A stretch of DNA of 23,398 nucleotides from NCBI RefSeq assembly GCF_001280085.1, contig NZ_LGED01000007.1, positions 1-23,398 on the forward strand, in the 5' to 3' direction. Positions 1 to 8,083 of the stretch are shown in pieces. The notes below the pieces were generated by a model that worked only from the letters and a program-made list of their open reading frames with translations, searched no databases and was not told the origin of the DNA. Positions within the stretch are counted from its first letter, which is position 1; every line of letters begins with the position of its first letter. Origin of the DNA: Saccharothrix sp. NRRL B-16348. GTDB lineage: Bacteria > Actinomycetota > Actinomycetes > Mycobacteriales > Pseudonocardiaceae. The position numbers were made by a program, and so were the translations under genes.

Positions 1-1
1 C

Positions 2-382
2 CTGGCCACCCTCGGCGACTCCCCCACCGGCAGCCGACGCATGACCGACCTCGCCGACGGCGTCGTCTACAGCCGCAGCGGACTCACCTACCAGGCACAG
101 ACCCTGGAAAAGCGGGGCCTCGTGACCCGAACACCGTCCTCCGACGACGAACGCGGCATCACCGTCACCATCACGCAGGAAGGACGCGCCGTGCTCGCAC
201 GGGTCTTCCCCGGCCACATCGCCGTCCTCGACGACCTGCTGTTCGCCGCACTGTCCCGCTCCGACATCGAGACACTCGCCGACATCCTCACCCGCGCACG
301 AGACCACATGCGTCAGACACCACCGCGGTCCGCGGAACCACGACGACGCAAGAAAACGACCGAAGCCGACCAAATCCCCTAG
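2..382 (+). CDS. MarR-family transcriptional regulator, 5'-truncated by window edge
   Basis: The reading frame is open from base 2 and ends at 382, so the start and first helices lie outside the window. What remains is the second half of a MarR winged helix: a recognition-helix segment (SRSGLTYQAQTLEKRGLVTR), then the beta-wing with the typical D-D-E-R-G pattern (SSDDERGITVTITQEGR), then the C-terminal dimerisation helix. The tail is rich in Arg and Lys and shows no domain. MarR proteins are dimeric DNA-binding regulators that often respond to phenolic or drug-like ligands; the target here cannot be inferred. The first ATG visible (41) is internal to the fold and is not a plausible start. The family call is firm, the function unknown. 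Confidence 0.85.
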   Translation: MATLGDSPTGSRRMTDLADGVVYSRSGLTYQAQTLEKRGLVTRTPSSDDERGITVTITQEGRAVLARVFPGHIAVLDDLLFAALSRSDIETLADILTRARDHMRQTPPRSAEPRRRKKTTEADQIP

Positions 383-469
383 AACCCAACCCACGGTTCG
401 TGAACGCCTGCTGTCCACCCCGTCCGCATTCCGCTGGACGGGTGTCCTCCGCCGATCGCCCTCCGCCAG

Positions 470-507
470 GCCTGCCCGCCGGTCCACGGGTGGACCGGCG
501 GGCAGGC
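470..507. terminator. Perfect 17-bp hairpin, probable bidirectional terminator
   Basis: Arms 470-486 and 491-507 are exact reverse complements around a 4-base loop (487-490). The hairpin begins 11 bases beyond the stop codon of the large minus-strand secreted-protein gene and about 90 bases after the plus-strand MarR gene. There is no T-tract, which is usual for actinobacterial intrinsic terminators. It sits between two convergent genes and could serve both. Confidence 0.85.
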
Positions 508-517
508 GTCGGGAGGG

Positions 518-3500
518 TCAGACCGCGCGGAAGCTGCCGCGCTGGATGAACGCCCAGCTGTCGTAGACGGGATCGCCCGTGTCGGCGATGGCCAGCCGCA
601 GGGTGTTGGGGACGCCGGGGTGCACCGGCGCGCGGCAGCGCAGGGTGGTGGTCATCCCGTCCGCCTGGGCGTTGGTGCCACCGCCGGTGTTGTCCCGGAA
701 TTGCAGGGTGTTGCGGAGGTGGTTGATGGCGTTGACCGTCGCGGGCACGCGCTCGAAGCCCTTGTCGACCACCGCGCAGTTGACGCCGTTGACGAAACCG
801 CCGAACACGTCGTTGTACTGCGAGTCGACGTACTCCAGGTACTCCTCGGACGCGAACACGAACGAGAACTCCACCGTCGACGTGGTCGGCACGAACGTGA
901 CGTCCAGCCCCGCGGTGTCGTACGTCGTCCCGCCCGCGATCGCGGACAGGGCGCTGTCACCCGGACCGCCGGTCAAGGTGCCGTAGCCGGACTGGGAGTT
1001 CGGGCCCGGCGCGCCCGACGCGGTGCCGGTGCTGAGCACCACGCCCTTCTCCAGACCGATGGAGCCGAACGGCGCGGTGAACTCCGCCACCTGGGAGCCG
1101 CCCGACGCCGTGGCCGACTGGATCGCCACGCCGGGGCCAGCGAGTAGCGTCGCGAGGTCGGCCGCCGGGCGCCCGGTGATCGTCCAGCCGTCGGGTTCGC
1201 AGCCCGGCACGGTCTTCTTCAGCAGGTTCTGCTCGAACAGCTGCGTGGAGAACTCCACGCCCTCGCCGATCTCCTTGCCGAACATCTCGACCTCGAACTC
1301 CGCCAAGGCGTCCACGGTGAAGTCCAGCGAGAACCCGCAGTCCTGCGTGCCGACCGTCGCCGTGATCCCGGGCGCGACGCCGACGCCGAGTTCGAATCCG
1401 CCGTAGAACTCGGCCTCCAGCGTGGCCCGCAGTTCGGCGCTGAGGTTCACCGACGCGTCCGGGCCGGTGACGGTGTGCGTCAGCGGCGTGCCGGTGGACG
1501 TGGTGAACGGCTGGAGGTCGGCGTTGCGCAGCCGGAAACCCAGGGAGACCGTCTCCGACCGGGTCGTGCGCACCCCGATCGACGCCTCCGCGGAACCGGT
1601 GACGCCCAGGCCGAGCTCGAACTCCGGCTCCACGTACACCGGCACCGGCCCGATGGTGAACAGGAAACCGCGGAACTGCTGCTCGAACAGCTCGTACTCG
1701 CGCGAGAACAGCTCGTACGCCCCGGTGACCGACACGTCGGTGACCATCGACGCGCCCAGCTCCGCCTCGAAGTCCACCTCGACACCGGAGAACGGTCCGA
1801 TCTTGGCCCGCAGGTCGAGCCCGGCGGACAGAGTCAGGCTGCCGGACACGCTCGCCGACGCCGACACCGCGTCGTCGGGGTTGCCGTCGACGCCGTCGAC
1901 CTGGAGGTCGAACGGCGCCGTGACCGAGCCGGTGATCCCGGACGCGGTGACGTCGGCCGCCGAGGTGACGGGCACCAGGTCGATGCCGCCGTCGTAGGTG
2001 CCGCGCAGGACGGCCTCGTCCAGCGCCGCGGGCACGGCGGTGGCCGTGACCACGCCGCCGGACTCCGCCAGCGCGGTGACCCGCCGCAGGAAGCCCGAGG
2101 GCGCGCCGGGAGTCGGGCCGGACGCCAGGACCTGCCCCACGGACAGCCCGAGCCCGGCGGCCGTGCCGGTGAACGTGACCGTGTCAGCACCCACCCCGGT
2201 GACGGCGCCCGCCACCGGCGGGGTCAGCACCTCCAACGCCGGGTCGAGCACCACGGCGCCGGTGTAGTAGGCGAACACGTCGACCACGATGTGGGTGTCG
2301 CCCGCGTTGTTGTAGACCGTCACCGCGCCGGTCGGGCCGAGCTTGACCACGACCAGGTTCGGCCGGGTCTCGCCGGGTCGCACGTTGAGGTCCGACGCGA
2401 GCGGGCGCGCGCTGCCGCCGGGGAACGTGGTCAGGTAGGAGGCCGCGGTGGGCGCGGTGGCGGTCAGGTTCAGCACGACCGCGGTCGGTGGCACCTCCGA
2501 GTCCGTCCCCGGCACGCCCGCGCGCCCGGCCACCTGCACGGTCCGCGTGCCGCCCGCGGTCAGCGCGCCCGACGGCCGGGTGTCCAGCAGGCGGGCGGGT
2601 GAGACCCGGGTCAGGCCGGAGCCGGTGTCGGGCACCGAACCGTCGGTCAGGTAGCCGCCGACGTCCACCACGAGGTGCACCGACCCGGCGTTGTTGTACA
2701 GCCGCACGGCGCCGCCCTCGCCGACCGGGACGATCACCCGGTTGGGCACGGTGTCACCGGGCACGGTGTTCAGGTTGGAGGCGAGCGGCCGGGTGCCGCC
2801 CGCGGGGTAGGCGGTCACGTAGGAAGCCGCCGTGGGTTCGGTCGCCGTCACGTTCAGCACGACCGCCGACACCCCGGTCTCCGGCACTCCGCCGACCTCG
2901 GTGACGTCCAGCGCGACGGCTTGACCGCCGCCGACGGCGCCGCCACCGGTCCGGGTGTCCAGCAGCCGGGCGGGTGCCAGGTCGACCAGCATGCCGGTCG
3001 GCGTCGCGCCCTGCGGCACGACGTAGGCCTGCACGTCGGCGATGAGGTGGGTGGCGCCCGCGTTGTTGTACAGGCTCACGGCACCGCCGGCGCCCAGGCC
3101 GACGGTCACCAGGTTCGGCGTGGTCTGGCCGGCGACGACGTTGAGGTTCGAGGCCAGGGGCCGCGCCTCGCCCGCGGGCCACGCGGTCACGAAGGTGCCC
3201 GCGGTGGCCTCGGTCGCGGTCACGTTGAGCACCACGGCCGTCGCGTTCGCGGGCACGCCCGCGGTTCCGGCCACCACGATGGTGATGCCCTGCCCGCCAC
3301 CGACGGGCGCCGCCGCACCGCCCCGCCCGAGCCCGGTGCGGGTGTCGAGGATGCGGACCGGCGCGACCGCGATGGTCGACCCGCCGTCGTCCGCCGCCGC
3401 GGGTAACGCCTTCGCCACCCGCGCGGTGGGCTCCCGATCCGGCACGGTCGGCGGTGGCCGTTCCGCGAAGGCCGGTGTCCCGCTGATCCCGAAGACCGCG

Positions 3501-3538
3501 ATCAGGGCGCACACCAACGCCGCACGTCGCTTTCGCAT
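518..3538 (-). CDS. Secreted protein with three surface repeats and a C-terminal choice-of-anchor L-like domain
   Basis: This 1006-residue protein opens with a Sec signal peptide (MRKRR, a hydrophobic core, then TPAFA before about residue 26). Three repeats of about 115 residues follow (about 58-173, 186-297, 312-426). Each starts with an R-[IL]-LDTR motif, continues with AVVLN[VL]TAT and RPLAS-LN, and ends with YNNAG-x-x-H-[IL]-[IV]-[AV]-DV. This is a repeat common in actinobacterial exported proteins. Residues 430-780 are beta-rich and unrecognised. Residues about 788-1006 contain FSFVFASEEYLEYV and NDVFGGFVNG and end in a YDSWAFI segment, typical of choice-of-anchor L domains. No LPXTG motif or terminal membrane helix follows, so the protein is probably released or held non-covalently. 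A ribosome site AGGGGAG (3545-3551) supports the ATG at 3538. The role is unknown; adhesion or matrix binding is plausible. Confidence 0.85.
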   Translation of the reverse strand: MRKRRAALVCALIAVFGISGTPAFAERPPPTVPDREPTARVAKALPAAADDGGSTIAVAPVRILDTRTGLGRGGAAAPVGGGQGITIVVAGTAGVPANATAVVLNVTATEATAGTFVTAWPAGEARPLASNLNVVAGQTTPNLVTVGLGAGGAVSLYNNAGATHLIADVQAYVVPQGATPTGMLVDLAPARLLDTRTGGGAVGGGQAVALDVTEVGGVPETGVSAVVLNVTATEPTAASYVTAYPAGGTRPLASNLNTVPGDTVPNRVIVPVGEGGAVRLYNNAGSVHLVVDVGGYLTDGSVPDTGSGLTRVSPARLLDTRPSGALTAGGTRTVQVAGRAGVPGTDSEVPPTAVVLNLTATAPTAASYLTTFPGGSARPLASDLNVRPGETRPNLVVVKLGPTGAVTVYNNAGDTHIVVDVFAYYTGAVVLDPALEVLTPPVAGAVTGVGADTVTFTGTAAGLGLSVGQVLASGPTPGAPSGFLRRVTALAESGGVVTATAVPAALDEAVLRGTYDGGIDLVPVTSAADVTASGITGSVTAPFDLQVDGVDGNPDDAVSASASVSGSLTLSAGLDLRAKIGPFSGVEVDFEAELGASMVTDVSVTGAYELFSREYELFEQQFRGFLFTIGPVPVYVEPEFELGLGVTGSAEASIGVRTTRSETVSLGFRLRNADLQPFTTSTGTPLTHTVTGPDASVNLSAELRATLEAEFYGGFELGVGVAPGITATVGTQDCGFSLDFTVDALAEFEVEMFGKEIGEGVEFSTQLFEQNLLKKTVPGCEPDGWTITGRPAADLATLLAGPGVAIQSATASGGSQVAEFTAPFGSIGLEKGVVLSTGTASGAPGPNSQSGYGTLTGGPGDSALSAIAGGTTYDTAGLDVTFVPTTSTVEFSFVFASEEYLEYVDSQYNDVFGGFVNGVNCAVVDKGFERVPATVNAINHLRNTLQFRDNTGGGTNAQADGMTTTLRCRAPVHPGVPNTLRLAIADTGDPVYDSWAFIQRGSFRAV

Positions 3539-3720
3539 GGCACTCCCCTATGTTTCCCGGAAATCCCCGACCTGTGCCTGGGAACATCGCGCACCCGACC
3601 GGCCCGTTACCGATCACGGGAAGTGAGGAAACGACCACCGAAAAGTGCGACCACGATCAACCGAAAGCGTTGCCACAGTGCGCATTCCGCAGTTCTCGGG
3701 AGAAGTGCACACGCCGGCTT

Positions 3721-4557
3721 CTAGTCGGCCACGAACACCTCGCGTTGGGCGGCCATGGCTTCGAAGGCGTCCAAACTGGCCTGCCGTTCCTTCGGGAGTG
3801 CGGCCAGCATCGCGTGCAGCAGGGCTGAGCACAGCACGGTCGACGCCGCGTGCGAGTCGAACGCGAAGTGCGAGCTGACCGGCGCGGTCAGCACCAGGTC
3901 GGCGTGTTCGGTCAGCGGGTTGATCGGCTGATCGGTCACCAGCACGGTCCGAAGGCCGACCCGCCTGGCGAAGGTCAGCGCGTCGCGCATCTCACGCGGG
4001 TAGCGCGGCAGCGCGAACGCCAAGGCCCAGTCCGCCCCGGCGTCCACCGCCCGGAGGAGCCCGTCCTCCATGAGCGAGCCGGGACAGTCCAGCACCCGCA
4101 CGTCCAGGTGCGCCTTCGCGGCGAAGTAGCCGAACAGGTGGGCCAGCGGCGCGGACACCCGCAGACCCAGGACGGGGAGCGGCTGGGAGGCGGCCAGCGC
4201 CCCGGCCGCCTCCCGCAGCGGTCCCAGGTCGGCGAGGCCGTCCCGCAGCGACCGCAGATTCCTGATCTCGGTCTCCACCAGGAGCTGGATCTCGTTGAGC
4301 TCTTCGGCGGGACCGTTCGTCGTGGGGGTGAGCACGAGCGACCGCACCGCGGCGCGGAACTCGGGGAACGTCTCGAACCCGAGGGCGAAGGCGAACCGGG
4401 TCACCGACGCCTGGCTCACCCCCACGCGTTCGGCGAGGTCCACGGTGCCCAGGTACGCGGCCTCCTGCGGGTGTTCCAGTAGGTATCGGGCGATCCGCCG
4501 CTGGGCGGGCGACAACCGTCGTCCGCCCAGCAGCTGCCGCAGAGCTGTCGAGTCCAT
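3721..4557 (-). CDS. RpiR/MurR-family regulator with SIS domain
   Basis: The protein has an N-terminal RpiR-type helix-turn-helix (about residues 8-75; LSPAQRRIARYLLEHP, then VGVSQASVTRFAFALGF) and a C-terminal SIS domain (about 110-255; includes GADWALAFALPRYPREM and TVLVTDQPINPL). The SIS domain normally senses a phosphosugar or related metabolite, but some RpiR members sit beside amino-acid or amine catabolic genes. It is the last gene of the transporter operon, starting about 35 bases after the binding-protein stop, so it is probably the local regulator. A second ATG lies 12 bases upstream (4569). I prefer 4557 because a GAGAG sequence lies at suitable spacing, but the choice is weak. The family call is firm and the ligand unknown. 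Confidence 0.9.
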   Translation of the reverse strand: MDSTALRQLLGGRRLSPAQRRIARYLLEHPQEAAYLGTVDLAERVGVSQASVTRFAFALGFETFPEFRAAVRSLVLTPTTNGPAEELNEIQLLVETEIRNLRSLRDGLADLGPLREAAGALAASQPLPVLGLRVSAPLAHLFGYFAAKAHLDVRVLDCPGSLMEDGLLRAVDAGADWALAFALPRYPREMRDALTFARRVGLRTVLVTDQPINPLTEHADLVLTAPVSSHFAFDSHAASTVLCSALLHAMLAALPKERQASLDAFEAMAAQREVFVAD

Positions 4558-4594
4558 TGCCGCTCTCATCGTCCGGTCCGGAGGGGCAGGAGGG

Positions 4595-5518
4595 TCAGGA
4601 GGCGAGCCCCTGCTCCTTCAGCCACTCCAGCGCCACGGCGTCCGGGTCTTCCTTGTCGTTGTCCACCTTGGCGTCGAGCTTGGTCAGCTCGTCGGTGGTC
4701 AGTTTGTCGTTGAGCACGGCGAGGGCGGCGACCACGGTCGCACTGGCCTTCGACTCGTTGATCAGCGGCACCACGTGCTGCGCGGGGACCAGCTTCTTCG
4801 GGTCCTCCAGCACCACCCAGCCGTTGTTGACGATGGTGACGTCGGTGCTGAACAAGTTGGCCACCTGGATGTCGCCGCCCTCCAACGCTCCCCTGGTCAA
4901 CGGGCCGCCCGCGTCGAGCGCCTTGAACTCCTTGAACTCGGCACCGTAGACCTCCTTGAGGCCCACCAGTCCGACGAAGCGGGTCTTGTCCTCGGCCGGG
5001 CCGCCGAAGACGAGTTCCGCGCTGTGCGCCTTGAGGTCGTCCAGCGTCTTGAGGCTGTACTTGGCCGCCGTCTCCTTGGTGACGACGTAGACGTCCTTGT
5101 TCTCCGCGGCCGCGTAGGGCAGCACCTTCAGCCCCTTGGGCAGCACCGGGCCCAACGCCGCCTGGACCTCTTCGGCCGCGCTCTGCTTGGCGTTCTTGTC
5201 CAGGTACTGCAGCAGGCTGCCCTGGTACTCGGGCAGGGCGTCGATGTCGCCGCCCTGCAGCGCGGGCACGATGATCTCGCGCGACCCGAGGTTCTCCTTC
5301 ACCGTGGCGTCGATCCCCTTGGCCTTCAACACCCCCGCGTAGAGGTGGCCGAGGATGACGTTCTCGCTGAAGTTGGCGGTGCCCACGGTGAGGGCGCCTT
5401 CCGACGCGGTGCCGGTCTGGCTGCTCTGCGGGTCCAGTGAGGTCACACCGCCGGAACACGCCGTCATCACCAGGGCGAGGCTCGTCAGGATTGCCGCTGT
5501 GACGAGATGGGGCTTCAT
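4595..5518 (-). CDS. ABC transporter substrate-binding lipoprotein, quaternary-amine/betaine (ProX/OpuC) type
   Basis: This is a 307-residue exported lipoprotein: MKPHLVTAAILTSLALVMTA precedes Cys, giving a lipobox-like VMTAC. The mature protein starts with the OpuC/ProX-like segments LTVGTANFSENVILGHLYAG and LGSREIIVPALQGGDIDALP followed by EYQGSLLQYLD. In this family the segment before lobe 2 helps form an aromatic cage for a trimethylammonium group, and the usual EYTGT reads EYQGS here. Ribosome site AAGGAG (5525-5530) lies six bases before the ATG. Its ATG overlaps the upstream permease stop (ATGA, 5515-5518). An in-frame extension upstream to 6151 is a shadow of the permease gene. It is the ligand receptor for the adjacent permeases; the substrate could be glycine betaine, choline, carnitine or, from context, an aromatic betaine. 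Confidence 0.92.
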   Translation of the reverse strand: MKPHLVTAAILTSLALVMTACSGGVTSLDPQSSQTGTASEGALTVGTANFSENVILGHLYAGVLKAKGIDATVKENLGSREIIVPALQGGDIDALPEYQGSLLQYLDKNAKQSAAEEVQAALGPVLPKGLKVLPYAAAENKDVYVVTKETAAKYSLKTLDDLKAHSAELVFGGPAEDKTRFVGLVGLKEVYGAEFKEFKALDAGGPLTRGALEGGDIQVANLFSTDVTIVNNGWVVLEDPKKLVPAQHVVPLINESKASATVVAALAVLNDKLTTDELTKLDAKVDNDKEDPDAVALEWLKEQGLAS

Positions 5519-6201
5519 CGAGTGCTCCTTCGGCGTTGCAGTGCGAGTCCACGGGGCGTGAGTGCCCGTTGCAGCCCGCTCAGGGCCAGGTCGAGGGTGA
5601 TCGCGAGGACCGCGATCAGCACGGCTCCGCCGAAGACCTGGGCCAGGTCGTTCTGCGCGAAGCCGTCGAACACGTAGCGGCCGAAGCCGCCGAAACTGAT
5701 GTAGGCCGCGATGGTCGCGGTGGCGACCACCTGCACGACGGCCAACCGCACGCCGTTGAGGATCAGCGGGACGGCCAGCGGGAGTTCGACCTGGAACAGC
5801 ACCTGCCACCCGTTCAGGCCGGTGCCACGGGCCGCGTCGCGCACGTCGTGGTCGACCGCCGCCATGCCCGCGTAGGTGTTCGTGACGATCACCGGGATGG
5901 CCAGCACCACCAGCGCCACGTAGACCGGCCACAGGTTCAACCCGCTGACCAGGAACACCAGGATCACCACGCCGACGGTCGGCAGCGCGCGACCGAAACT
6001 GGCGAGGTTGATGGCGAGGAACGCGCCCTTGCCCGTGTGGCCGATCAGCAATCCGATCGGCAACGCGATGAGCACGGCGACCACTGTGGACAGCAGCGAG
6101 TACTGGAGGTGCTCCAGCAGGCGCTGCACGATGCCTTCGGGACCGGACCACCGGGTGCCGTCGGCGAACCAGCGCGCCACGTCGGCGATGAGCTGACCCA
6201 T
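5515..6201 (-). CDS. ABC transporter permease, betaine/osmoprotectant type (second permease)
   Basis: This 228-residue inner-membrane permease has about five to six hydrophobic helices (LLSTVVAVLIALPIGLLIGH, VGVVILVFLVSGL, YVALVVLAIPVIVTN) and a BPD-transport coupling loop (DVRDAARGTGLNGWQVLFQV). That loop contacts the ATPase. I start it at ATG 6201, not the in-frame GTG at 6225, because an AGGAGGGGG sequence ends eight bases before 6201 and the upstream permease stops at 6204, leaving only two bases between the genes. The ending TGA overlaps the start of the binding protein. With the other permease it should form the heterodimeric OpuB/OpuC-like channel. Confidence 0.92.
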   Translation of the reverse strand: MGQLIADVARWFADGTRWSGPEGIVQRLLEHLQYSLLSTVVAVLIALPIGLLIGHTGKGAFLAINLASFGRALPTVGVVILVFLVSGLNLWPVYVALVVLAIPVIVTNTYAGMAAVDHDVRDAARGTGLNGWQVLFQVELPLAVPLILNGVRLAVVQVVATATIAAYISFGGFGRYVFDGFAQNDLAQVFGGAVLIAVLAITLDLALSGLQRALTPRGLALQRRRSTR

Positions 6202-6203
6202 GG

Positions 6204-6839
6204 TTACCGCCCCCTCCTGGTCCACGGCGTCAGCGCGTGCTGGACGCCGACCAGCGCCAGATCGGCCACCAGCGCCAACAGCAGGGTGAGCACCACGCCG
6301 GCGATGACCGGCACCGCGAAGTCCCGCTGGAACCCGTCGATGAACAGCTGGCCGAGCGCGCCGTGCCCGATGAACCCGGCCACGCTCACCAGGCTGATCG
6401 TCATCACGGTCGCCACCCGGACGCCCGCCATGATCACCGGCAGGGCCAGCGGCAGCTCGACGGTGAGCAGGGTGCGGGTGCCGCCGTAGCCCATCGCGCG
6501 GGCGGCCTCACGGACGTGCGGCGGCACCGAGGCCAGGCCCTCGACCGTGTTGCGGACGAGCACGACGAGCGTGTAGACGGTCAGTCCGAGCACGGCGGTC
6601 TCGTAGCTCAGACCGGTCAACGGCAGCAGGAGGATGAACAGCGCCAGCGACGGGATGGTGAACAGCACACCCGAGATCCCGAGCACTGCGCCCTTGAGCA
6701 GGGGGAACCGCACGGCCAGCACGCCCAGCGGCAGCGCCAGCAGCAGCCCGCACAGGACGGCGACGGCCGCGATGGCGGTGTGCTCCAGCGTCGTCATCGC
6801 CAATTCCCCGGCGTGGTCGGGAATCCAGGACCACCTCAT
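6204..6839 (-). CDS. ABC transporter permease, betaine/osmoprotectant type (first permease)
   Basis: This 211-residue membrane protein is of the same family as its downstream neighbour. The hydrophobic segments include IAAVAVLCGLLLALPLGVLA, VLFTIPSLALFILLLPL and VIAGVVLTLLLALVADLALV. The coupling loop reads HVREAARAMGYGGTRTLLTV and is followed by ELPLALPVIMAGVR, the canonical EAA-loop arrangement. Its ATG shares four bases with the ATPase stop (ATGA, 6836-6839), which implies translational coupling. It is one half of the import channel. Confidence 0.92.
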   Translation of the reverse strand: MRWSWIPDHAGELAMTTLEHTAIAAVAVLCGLLLALPLGVLAVRFPLLKGAVLGISGVLFTIPSLALFILLLPLTGLSYETAVLGLTVYTLVVLVRNTVEGLASVPPHVREAARAMGYGGTRTLLTVELPLALPVIMAGVRVATVMTISLVSVAGFIGHGALGQLFIDGFQRDFAVPVIAGVVLTLLLALVADLALVGVQHALTPWTRRGR

Positions 6840-7939
6840 GGCACCAGCACCTGCGCCCGGAACCGCGCCGCGCGCTCGTTGATCCGCTGGTGGCTCGACA
6901 CGCCGACCACGCGTCCGTCGTCGTCGACGCGGACGGCGAGGCCCACGGGCGACGAGACGGTGGCGTCCAGCGCGGTGAGCAGAGAGGCGCTCGCGGTGAG
7001 GCCGGCGGCGACGATCGGCTCGGCGTCGGCCAGCACGCCGTCGGCGGGCAGGTGGTCGACGTGCAGCCAGCCGCGCGGCCGGTGGTCGTCGGTCACCAGC
7101 AGGACCCAGCCGTCACCCGCCCGCCTGGCCTCCGCGACCGGCGTGGACACGGTCACGGTGGTGACCGGCTCGACCGGCACGTCGGCCAACGACGTCAGCG
7201 AGAGCAGCTTCAGACCGCGCTCGGAGCCGAGGAAGTCCGCCACGAAGTCGTCCGCGGGGTGCGCGAGCAGTTCCGCGGGTGTGGAGAACTGGACGAGGTG
7301 GCCGCCGGTCTTGAAGATCGCGATCCGGTCGCCGAGCTTGACCGCCTCGTCGATGTCGTGCGTGACGAACACGATCGTCTTGTGCAACTCGTCCTGCAGG
7401 CGCAGGAGTTCGTCTTGCAAGAGCGTGCGGACCACCGGATCGACCGCGCCGAAAGGCTCGTCCATCAGGAGGACCGGTGGATCCGCGGCCAGCGCCCTGG
7501 CCACGCCGACGCGTTGCTGCTGGCCGCCGGAGAGCTGGTGCGGGTACTTCCCTCCCAGGTCACGGGCCAGCCCCACGGTGTCGAGCAGCTCCACCACGCG
7601 GTCGCGGACCCGTTTGCGGTCCCAGCCCAGCAGGCGCGGCACGGTCGCGATGTTGTCGGCGACCGTGCGGTGCGGGAACAGGCCGGACTGCTGGATGACG
7701 TAGCCGATGTTCCGGCGCAGGGTGGAGGCGTTGACGTCCCGCACGTCGCGACCGTCCACCCGCACCTGCCCGCTGGTCGCGTCGATCATCCTGTTGATCA
7801 TGCGGAGCGTCGTGGTCTTGCCGCAGCCCGACGAACCGACGAGGACCGTGAGCTGCCCCTCGGGGATCTCCATGTCGAGTTCGCGCACTGCCGTGGTTCC
7901 GTCCGCGAACTTCTTGTTCACGGCCTCGAAACTGATCAA
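6836..7939 (-). CDS. ABC transporter ATP-binding protein with C-terminal CBS-like domain (OpuCA/ProV type)
   Basis: This 367-residue ATPase drives the import system. It shows Walker A GSSGCGKTT (residues 35-43), a Q-loop around IQQSGLFPH, signature LSGGQQQ (136-142), Walker B VLLMDEP (156-162) and the H-loop THD (193-195). After the nucleotide-binding domain, about residues 245-367 form a divergent CBS-like region. In OpuA/OpuC ATPases this domain senses ionic strength, and related ATPases with CBS domains exist in ergothioneine importers. The start codon is TTG at 7939, preceded by AGAGGTG at seven bases. It is the first gene of a five-gene minus-strand operon. Whether it serves osmoprotection or nutrient uptake cannot be read from the ATPase. 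Confidence 0.92.
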   Translation of the reverse strand: MISFEAVNKKFADGTTAVRELDMEIPEGQLTVLVGSSGCGKTTTLRMINRMIDATSGQVRVDGRDVRDVNASTLRRNIGYVIQQSGLFPHRTVADNIATVPRLLGWDRKRVRDRVVELLDTVGLARDLGGKYPHQLSGGQQQRVGVARALAADPPVLLMDEPFGAVDPVVRTLLQDELLRLQDELHKTIVFVTHDIDEAVKLGDRIAIFKTGGHLVQFSTPAELLAHPADDFVADFLGSERGLKLLSLTSLADVPVEPVTTVTVSTPVAEARRAGDGWVLLVTDDHRPRGWLHVDHLPADGVLADAEPIVAAGLTASASLLTALDATVSSPVGLAVRVDDDGRVVGVSSHQRINERAARFRAQVLVP

Positions 7940-7956
7940 GACGATTCACCTCTTGT

Positions 7957-7980
7957 CATGTGTGAATGCGTTCATGCATG
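7957..7980. promoter_or_regulatory. 24-bp quasi-palindrome between divergent operons, candidate operator
   Basis: The 24 bases are symmetric at 9 of 12 pairs: CATG, two mismatched bases, TGAA, a mismatch and GC at the centre, then the mirror image ending in CATG. All mismatches are transitions. It lies 17 bases upstream of the TTG start of the ATPase and about 100 bases upstream of the lyase, so a protein bound here could control both operons. The operon's own RpiR regulator is the obvious candidate, by inference. No clear -35/-10 pair was identified. Confidence 0.5.
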
Positions 7981-8083
7981 CTCTGGTCCACGCCGAGCAG
8001 TGTCAAGGGGCCGAGCGCCACACTTCACCTGCCCGTAACGGCGCAACGGTGCGCCCGTCCGCAAGACGAGGAAGGGCGGAACA

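Noticed and set aside
3550..3587. Imperfect inverted repeat (ATGTTTCCC and GGGAACAT) upstream of the large secreted-protein gene
   Set aside because: Short arms with a mismatch and a long spacer, partly overlapping the ribosome site; not enough to call an operator.
4595..6151. 518-codon version of the binding protein starting inside the permease gene
   Set aside because: The first 210 codons are Arg-rich shadow sequence; the lipoprotein signal and AAGGAG support the start at 5518.
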